A DNA stretch of 14,293 bases, taken from positions 1-14,293 of the forward strand of contig JAHBMJ010001449.1 of NCBI GenBank assembly GCA_018398765.1, written 5' to 3'. The number at the start of each line of letters is the position of its first letter. The first letter of the stretch is position 1. Shown here piece after piece: positions 9,088-14,293 of this stretch. Made by a program: the position numbers and the translations under genes. Below the pieces are notes generated by a model. It was given only the letters and a program-made list of their open reading frames with translations, was not told the origin of the DNA and did no database searches. This DNA comes from Chromera velia. Taxonomy: Eukaryota; Sar; Chromeraceae.

Positions 9088-9229
9088 GCCCTTCTTCTCT
9101 GCGAGTCTAGCTTGAGGCAGGAGCGCAGTCCTTCAGTGTCGCCAAAGACTAAGAAGCGAAGGCCGCGTATCAGTGCGGAATCATTAATCCTTCAATGCCG
9201 AGAGATTCACTAGCAAATGATTTTCGGCA

Positions 9230-9344
9230 TGTAGCCGGGTGCTAAGAAAGACCAATGGAGAGGCCGACCGACAAGACTGACAGATTGACTGACCAACAGA
9301 CTGACACATAGACTGACATAATAAGATAATAAGAGACAGACAGA
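9230..9344. repeat. GACTGACA-type simple repeats
   Basis: Irregular GACTGA, GACAGA and GACAAA units run from about 9268 to 9344 and lead into the larger tandem cassettes. No gene is seen. Confidence 0.6.
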
Positions 9345-9871
9345 CAAATAGACAGACTATATGATTCTTGTTCTCCCTACCTTTCTTCATGTATACAACA
9401 GACAAAAAGAAAGAAAGGAAAAACAAAGACAAACGAGCAGAACAAACAATCAAACAACGTGGGCGGGGGGCCCGCAAGGTGAGAGTTAAGCGCCCCTTGC
9501 CTCTCCGCGCCCCGATAGACTTTCACGTGATCACTGGTTTCACATGTTAATCCTCTTCTGCTTCCACTCAAGACAAAAAGAAGAAAAAACACAGACAGAC
9601 TACATGGTCTTTCCTTTACTTTACTTTTCCGTAGACAGACAGACAGACAGACAGACAGATGGACTATATGTTTCTTCTTCTCCCTTCTTTTCTTTATGTA
9701 CATAACAGACAAAAAGAAAGAAAGAACAAAGACAAAAGAACAGATTCAACGATCAAACAGCATGGGCAGGGGGCCTGGAAGGTGAGAGACAGACTATTTG
9801 GTTTCTTTCCCTCCTCTTTTTGATGAACACAACAGACAAAAAGAAAGAAGGCAACAAAGACAAAAGAACAT
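9345..9871 (+). repeat. diverged tandem cassettes of about 85-140 bp
   Basis: Three related copies begin at about 9345, 9655 and 9787. Each has GACTAT or GACTATAT, a CT-rich stretch, a word close to TACATAACAGACAAAAAG, and a purine-rich AAAGACAAA segment. A poorer partial copy lies near 9570-9640. The first two copies continue through a G-rich run to AAGGTGAGAG (ending near 9485 and 9789); the third lacks this end. A (GACA)n block lies at about 9632-9660. No known element is recognised. Confidence 0.7.
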
Positions 9872-9993
9872 CAGAGAGACAGAGAGACAGACACAGAGGC
9901 AGGCAAACAGAGGCAGAGATTCACATGGACAGAAAATTTTGTTGGTGCAGGTTTTACGATAATTCCAAAATCAGGCTCAAATAGGGCACGAAA

Positions 9994-10363
9994 GACAAAT
10001 AGACGGAGAGAATCTTCCAGGACGACAGAGACGAAAGACAAACAGACGGAGAGAATCTTCCAGGACGACAGAGACGAAAGACAAATAGACGGAGAGAATC
10101 TTCCAGGACGACAGAGACGAAAGACAAATAGACGGAGAGAATCTTCCAGGACGACAGAGACGACAAATAGACGGAGAGAATCTTCCAGGAAGGATAGAGA
10201 CGACAAATAGACGGAGAGAATCTTCCAGGACGACAGAGACGACAAATAGACGGAGAGAATCTTCCAGGAAGGATAGAGACGACAAATAGACGGAGAGAAT
10301 CTTCCAGGAAGGATAGAGACGACAAATAGACGGAGAGAATCTTCCAGAACGACATGCAGAGAC
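9994..10363. repeat. nine-copy minisatellite, 39-43 bp units
   Basis: Nine head-to-tail units share the core GACGGAGAGAATCTTCCAG. Unit lengths in order are 43, 43, 43, 39, 40, 39, 40, 40 and 43. Two kinds occur: copies 1-4 and 6 read GGACGACAGAGAC after the core, copies 5, 7 and 8 read GGAAGGATAGAGAC, and the last is a variant. The unit has no stop in any minus-strand frame, so three overlapping minus-strand frames of 130-191 codons appear. They are a by-product, not genes. Confidence 0.95.
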
Positions 10364-11646
10364 GGACACAGAGCATCAGCGAGCAACTTCCCTTCCCACC
10401 TCTGTGCACACTCATTATAGCCACACAGCGGCAGAGAGGCAGCCAACTAGAGAAAATAGAACCCGACTGACGAGTGTGCTCAGCTGGGGGGGGACGTTTC
10501 TAGGGAATTCTCCCCTGACGGTGGAAATGTGCACATTGTGGTGGCGGGATCCCCGAAAGGAGCTCTGCGTGTTCGTATTTCCCCGCTGTTCCTTCGCCCT
10601 TGCGCATTGTGCGCATGAATCAGGACGGCAGCAACCACCAGGGTTGCCATGCAGTGTACGAATACGTGCTTTGAAGACGCTCCCCTGCCAACATGTATGT
10701 GCAGTTCTTACAATGCTCGAATTTCCGCTCTCAACTGACGACAGCGAAACTCCGACTGATCGAAATTAGCGAATGGACGCGTGCGGGGAGCTGAACCTTC
10801 GTCCGCTTTCTTTTCCTTCAGCACAAAGAGACGTCTGCATGAGCAGCGAGTGCGATCGAGAGCGCTCCGGCCGGAGTCCCGCCCTTCATAGCTAGCATGA
10901 TCGAAGCTTCGATCTGAGGATTTGCCGTGGCCCCCGGCCATGGTATCTGTTAAGGCCCTTAACCGCACCTATGGAAAAAAAAAAGTCGAATTACCAATAA
11001 ATCGGGTTACATTTGCCTTTCGGGACCCGCGCTTTCCGGCAACTGCATGTACAGCGCGTGCATGGCGAACATGCACCTTTTGTCTAGCTCCTAGCATACT
11101 TATGCATGTCGAACTTCACCGGTGTTTGATACCGGGCGATGAGCTCTGTGATGACCTTTTGTCTAACCTTGATGTATCGGTATATATGCAAAAATACACA
11201 TGGAGGGGAATTGTATGTAGATTCGATCATCTGTGTAGTTTTCAAGGAAGGCGATAAAGCATACTGTCTAAGTGAAGCTATTCTGAATTGCTCCGTTGTT
11301 TGACTATGCTACCAAGCTCAGTAGCAAGTTAAGACATGCCGCCTTACAAAGTCAGGAGTAAGCCGCACCACGACTGAGTGTACTTAACAAAGAGGAAAAA
11401 CGGTTAATTTGATCTGCAGGAACCTCTTTTTGCCCATCTTCTTTTTCTCTACTTAGCCCCTCTTATCATTCTTCAGCACCTGGTTTCTCGACTTCCTTCT
11501 ACCTCCACTTAAAGATTTGAGACGTAAAATACTGTCTATATATAGTGTGTGTCGTTGTGGATGCTGTAGTATTCGCTTTGAAATGTTGTGGAGAGGCTCA
11601 CCGCGTATCGGTCCAGCGCTTAGTGAGTTCAAGAAGGAGAGATATG
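10364..11646. other. stretch without a supportable gene
   Basis: I see no domain and no splice chain on either strand. Notable words are the palindromes at 10865-10876 (CTCCGGCCGGAG) and 10899-10914 (GATCGAAGCTTCGATC), an A10 run at about 10974-10983, and TATATATA-like sequence near 11535. A 111-codon plus-strand frame (10922-11257) and an 86-codon minus-strand frame (10968-10708) overlap each other and are unrecognised. Confidence 0.5.
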
Positions 11647-12186
11647 AACAGAAGCCGTTTAGGCCTGTAAATAAAGCTAGGTAAGCAAGTGTGTAAACAG
11701 AAGCCGTTTGGGCATGTGGGAGAATGTTTGGGCATGTGGGTGCATGGAGAAAGAGAGGTATAGAAAGGAAGTGTGTGTAGTAACAGAATCCGCTTAGGCC
11801 TGCAGGTGGATGAATGAAGAGAAACGGAGAGAGCGAGCGTGTTTATAAGTATATATGAGTTTGTAAACAGAAGCCGTTTGGGTGTGCGGGCGAGACAAGG
11901 AGAACGAGTGTGTGAACAGAAGCCGCTTGGGCCCGTAGATGAATGAAGAGATATCAATTGTGTGTCATTGAAGAAAAGCCGCTTAGGCCGCTGGTTAGGC
12001 CTGTGGATGAATGAAGAGAGATCAAGTGTGTGAACAAAAACATACAGAAGCCGCTTAGGCCTATGGATGGGTGAAGAGAGACAGGGAGAACAAGTGTGTA
12101 AACAGAAGCCATTTGGGCATGTGGGTGAATGAAGGGAGACAAGGAGATACAAGGAGAGTGAGTGTGTGAACAGAAGCCGCTTACGT
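11647..12186. repeat. degenerate tandem repeat anchored on AAGCCGCTTAGGCC
   Basis: Nine anchors of the type AAGCCGCTT or AAGCCGTTT lie at about 11652, 11701, 11787, 11871, 11920, 11976, 12048, 12106 and 12174, spaced 49 to 86 bases apart. The usual unit also holds TGGATGAATGAAGAGA, GACAAGGAGAA and AGTGTGTGAACA. Copies differ by substitutions and by insertions. A 184-codon minus-strand frame across it (12152-11598) is a repeat product with no domain. The array ends next to the putative LTR and may be part of it. Confidence 0.85.
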
Positions 12187-12189
12187 AAG

Positions 12190-12563
12190 GAAAAGCCTAG
12201 TGTCTGTGGAGCGCTGCAGACCTAGACTTAGTATAACTGGTTACTGCATAAGAACTGTCAGTTCAGGAGTCTTGTAGTACCAAAGCTATCAGTCAGGACA
12301 GTTACACAGACAAGACGAGCATGCACGTGAGTGGAATTAATTCTGATATTAATTCCAATACAGATACAACATTAGGGGCGCGCCCATAGAACGACATAGG
12401 CATGGACGGACTTGAATACAAGCTTAGTACTCAACTTAGTGCATGACTGGAAAGACGCTTTCAGGATAATCTTACTCTTTGACTTAATTCATTACAGCAT
12501 GATTAGCTCGGGCGATCAACTCCGGCTAGAGCGAACAACTACATATCGCAATGTAACGTGCCA
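12190..12563 (-). repeat. putative 3' LTR of the chromovirus (inner edge only)
   Basis: Read on the minus strand, TGGCACGTTACA begins at 12563, directly after a purine run that follows the end of the element's pol frame. This is the place and the TG start expected of the 3' LTR of a Ty3/gypsy element. The outer end is not fixed: I cannot see the 5' LTR, which would lie beyond 14293, so 12190 is only where unique sequence meets the tandem repeat. The stretch has no coding frame of interest. Confidence 0.45.
12332..12357. repeat. perfect 10-bp inverted repeat in the putative LTR
   Basis: TGGAATTAAT (12332-12341) and ATTAATTCCA (12348-12357) are exact reverse complements around the spacer TCTGAT. 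It may be a hairpin or a binding site for a dimeric protein; the function is unknown. Confidence 0.7.
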
Positions 12564-12573
12564 CCTCCCCCCC
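12564..12573 (-). promoter_or_regulatory. polypurine tract (plus-strand primer site) of the retrotransposon
   Basis: The minus strand reads GGGGGGGAGG immediately before the TG that opens the putative LTR. In LTR retrotransposons this purine run resists RNase H and primes second-strand DNA synthesis. Its place, about 190 bases past the end of the pol frame and flush against TG, supports the call. Confidence 0.6.
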
Positions 12574-12762
12574 GAAGTCTGTGTCCCCATACAGACATGC
12601 TTCATTTGAAGAGAAGACAAGTTTCGTTTTCAGACAGACTGGATGAAAAGGCAAAAAGGACAGGTTCAAGGAGAGAGGGAAAAGAGGTTTTCAGAGAGAG
12701 ATCAAATGGAAAAAACAAGAATTTCAAAGATAATGGACTTGCAATGCCCTCAATCAGCAACC

Positions 12763-14293
12763 TCAAACGGAATGATGGGCAGACGCATGGAAGGCAGCAA
12801 TCATGGCCTTCGCATTCTTCAGGTTCGAGAGAGGCTCCCAGGTTACCTCCTCGGCAGAGAACCCTTTCCATTGCACACGGTACTCTCTCCCTCCTCCCCT
12901 GCCCCGCACGGCGACAACTCGCTCAACTTCGAACTCCTCCTCAGCCCAAGTGGGCATGCGGACTGACGGGGGACGGACGACTGTCCCTCCCCCTGACTGA
13001 CGATAGGGCTTGCAGAGAGATCGGTGAATAACGGGGTGCTTTCGGCACCCCGCAGGCAAGACGACCTCCAGATTGTCCCTCGATAGAACCGCTTCAATCT
13101 CAAATGGTCTAAACCAGACAGAATCGAGCTTCCTTGCATACTCCTTCCCTTTCCCCACTGGCTGAGGCTACCACGATCGGTGCACCAAAACATACTGCCC
13201 CACCTGAATGCCATCGGCGGGACGCCGGTGCCGGTTCGCATACCTTGTCATGATCCCCTGTGCTGCCCTCAAAGACTCAGTTGCTGCTGCGACCATCTGT
13301 CGGTGTCCCTCCAGGAAGTCCTCAGCGTCAAAAGACTGTTCGACCGAGGAAGGAAGGGAAAGGGAGGGGGGGGCTACTGCTTGTCGGCCTATATCGAGAG
13401 TGAAAGGGGAAAAGGACGTCCCCTCATGGGCTGAGGAGTTGTAGGCAAACTCCACGTCACAGAGAAATTCGAACCAGCGAGTCTGTTTCGTCTCAACCAG
13501 GCATCGGAGGGCCTCCTCAATGGTTCGATTCATTCTCTCAGCCTGCTCTGCTGTGTCATGGTGACCGGAGGTGGAGAAATCGAGCTGAGTGCCCGAGAGG
13601 GCATGAAGAGTCTGCCAAAATTTCGAAACAAAACGGGGGTTTCGATCGGAGACAATCTGCCTCTGATACCCCTTCTTGCACGTGACAAAGCACCGATAGA
13701 GACGGGCAGTCTCTTCAGCACTTGCAATTCGATGGGTGGGGACGAGAATGGCTGCCTTGATCAGCCTGCACACCACCACCATGATGGTGTCGTATCGTTC
13801 ATCCCTTGAAGGAGGGAGGTCGGTGAGAAAGTCCAGGTAGACTGACTCCCATGGCTGCAAAGGAACGGACAGAGGGTGAAGCAAACCAGGGGGCAATGCG
13901 TTTGGACCCTTGCTGCGCTAGCACGGGTCGCAGGCCCGAATGTACACCCCAACATCCCTCCACATCTTCGGCCAATAATAGAAGGACATCATTTTCTTGT
14001 AGGTTTTGTTGATGCCCAGGTGTGTGGAGTGGGGAGACGCATGGTTCTCTCCAATCACTTGCTTGTGCAGGGATCTTGGGACACACAGCCTGTCCCCACC
14101 ATAATAGAGGAGACCGTCCCTGAATGTGATGTCTCGCATGCGAAGAGCGAGCTCGGGGGATGGGGTGGGAGGGTGGAGGGCAGACAGATTCCACACGATC
14201 GGGAAGAAGAAAAGGTCATGCGCATAACCCTCTCTGCACTTCCGTAGAAATTCGCAAGACGGAACCGCAGAAACCTGCAGGACACGAAGCTCC
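12763..14293 (-). pseudogene. Ty3/gypsy chromovirus pol, 3' part: integrase plus chromodomain, with two in-frame TAGs
   Basis: One minus-strand frame runs from the window edge (first full codon 14292-14290) to a TGA at 12765-12763, about 510 codons. In order: a linker after the expected RNase H, the integrase zinc-binding domain (His residues at about 14025-14055, CDPC at 13932-13921), then the DDE core with Asp at 13833-13831, Asp at 13647-13645 and Glu at 13539-13537. The last two are separated by the canonical 35 residues. A C-terminal part follows with WFRPFEI and HPVIHRSLCKPY, then a chromodomain (about 12945-12780) with YRVQWKGF and TWEPLSNL, which marks the chromovirus clade and directs integration to marked chromatin. 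TAG codons interrupt the frame at 13920-13918, right after CDPC, and at 13170-13168, after VLVHRSW. There is no frameshift. Gag, protease, reverse transcriptase and the 5' LTR would lie beyond the right edge. Confidence 0.9.

Noticed and set aside
9871-10446. Three overlapping minus-strand frames with repeated LEDSLRLFVV or SWKILSVYL units
   Set aside because: All three frames are open because the minisatellite unit has no stop on that strand and unit lengths differ by non-multiples of three, so no single frame is kept.
10712-10941. Possible first exon on the minus strand: ATG at 10941 in a good context (ACCATGG) with a GTAAGA donor at 10711
   Set aside because: No convincing acceptor or second exon was found further left, and the peptide resembles nothing known.
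11598-12152. A 184-codon minus-strand frame with repeated PKRLL motifs
   Set aside because: It follows the degenerate tandem repeat, unit spacing is not a multiple of three, and no domain is present.
1-14293. tRNA, 5S rRNA or CRISPR-like structures
   Set aside because: No tRNA B-box with a matching cloverleaf was seen. The repeat arrays have no unique spacers of even length, so none is a CRISPR array.

Overview
This is nuclear DNA of a eukaryote. Coding is split by GT-AG introns, intergenic space is full of tri- to pentanucleotide repeats and minisatellites, and the right end carries a chromodomain LTR retrotransposon. Base composition is roughly balanced, and introns loaded with tetranucleotide repeats fit a protist alga; a chromerid such as Chromera velia is my guess, but nothing here proves it.

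Layout. Positions 1-890 hold no gene I can support. From 891 rightward runs a gene I rebuilt from six exons (891-2234, 2338-2496, 2767-2827, 3072-3424, 3803-3939, 4050-4179). Every junction keeps frame, and the product is a 727-residue protein with an N-terminal signal peptide and no family I recognise. Its 3' end is uncertain, because more coding-like sequence lies at 4537-4780. From about 4780 to 7900 I see no gene: an AT-rich island (about 5500-6470), a clustered Myb-like motif (6069-6131), an unusual nested direct/inverted repeat (7035-7192) and purine-rich microsatellites. On the minus strand, 9087-7943 holds a second unrecognised gene of at least two exons, encoding a two-pass membrane protein with a Pro/Ser/Thr-rich tail.

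From 9230 to 12190 the window is mostly tandem repeats: diverged cassettes (9345-9871), a nine-copy 39-43 bp minisatellite (9994-10363) and a degenerate 49-86 bp repeat (11647-12186). From 14293 down to about 12190 on the minus strand lies the 3' part of a Ty3/gypsy chromovirus: integrase with zinc-binding, catalytic and C-terminal parts, chromodomain, polypurine tract and start of the 3' LTR. Its frame is intact except for two in-frame TAG codons.

The two cellular genes face each other across about 3.2 kb or more of non-coding DNA, and nothing links their functions. I found no rRNA, tRNA, CRISPR or other known system. The most interesting items are the two orphan genes, the microsatellite-loaded introns, the 7035-7192 structure and the two-TAG chromovirus.
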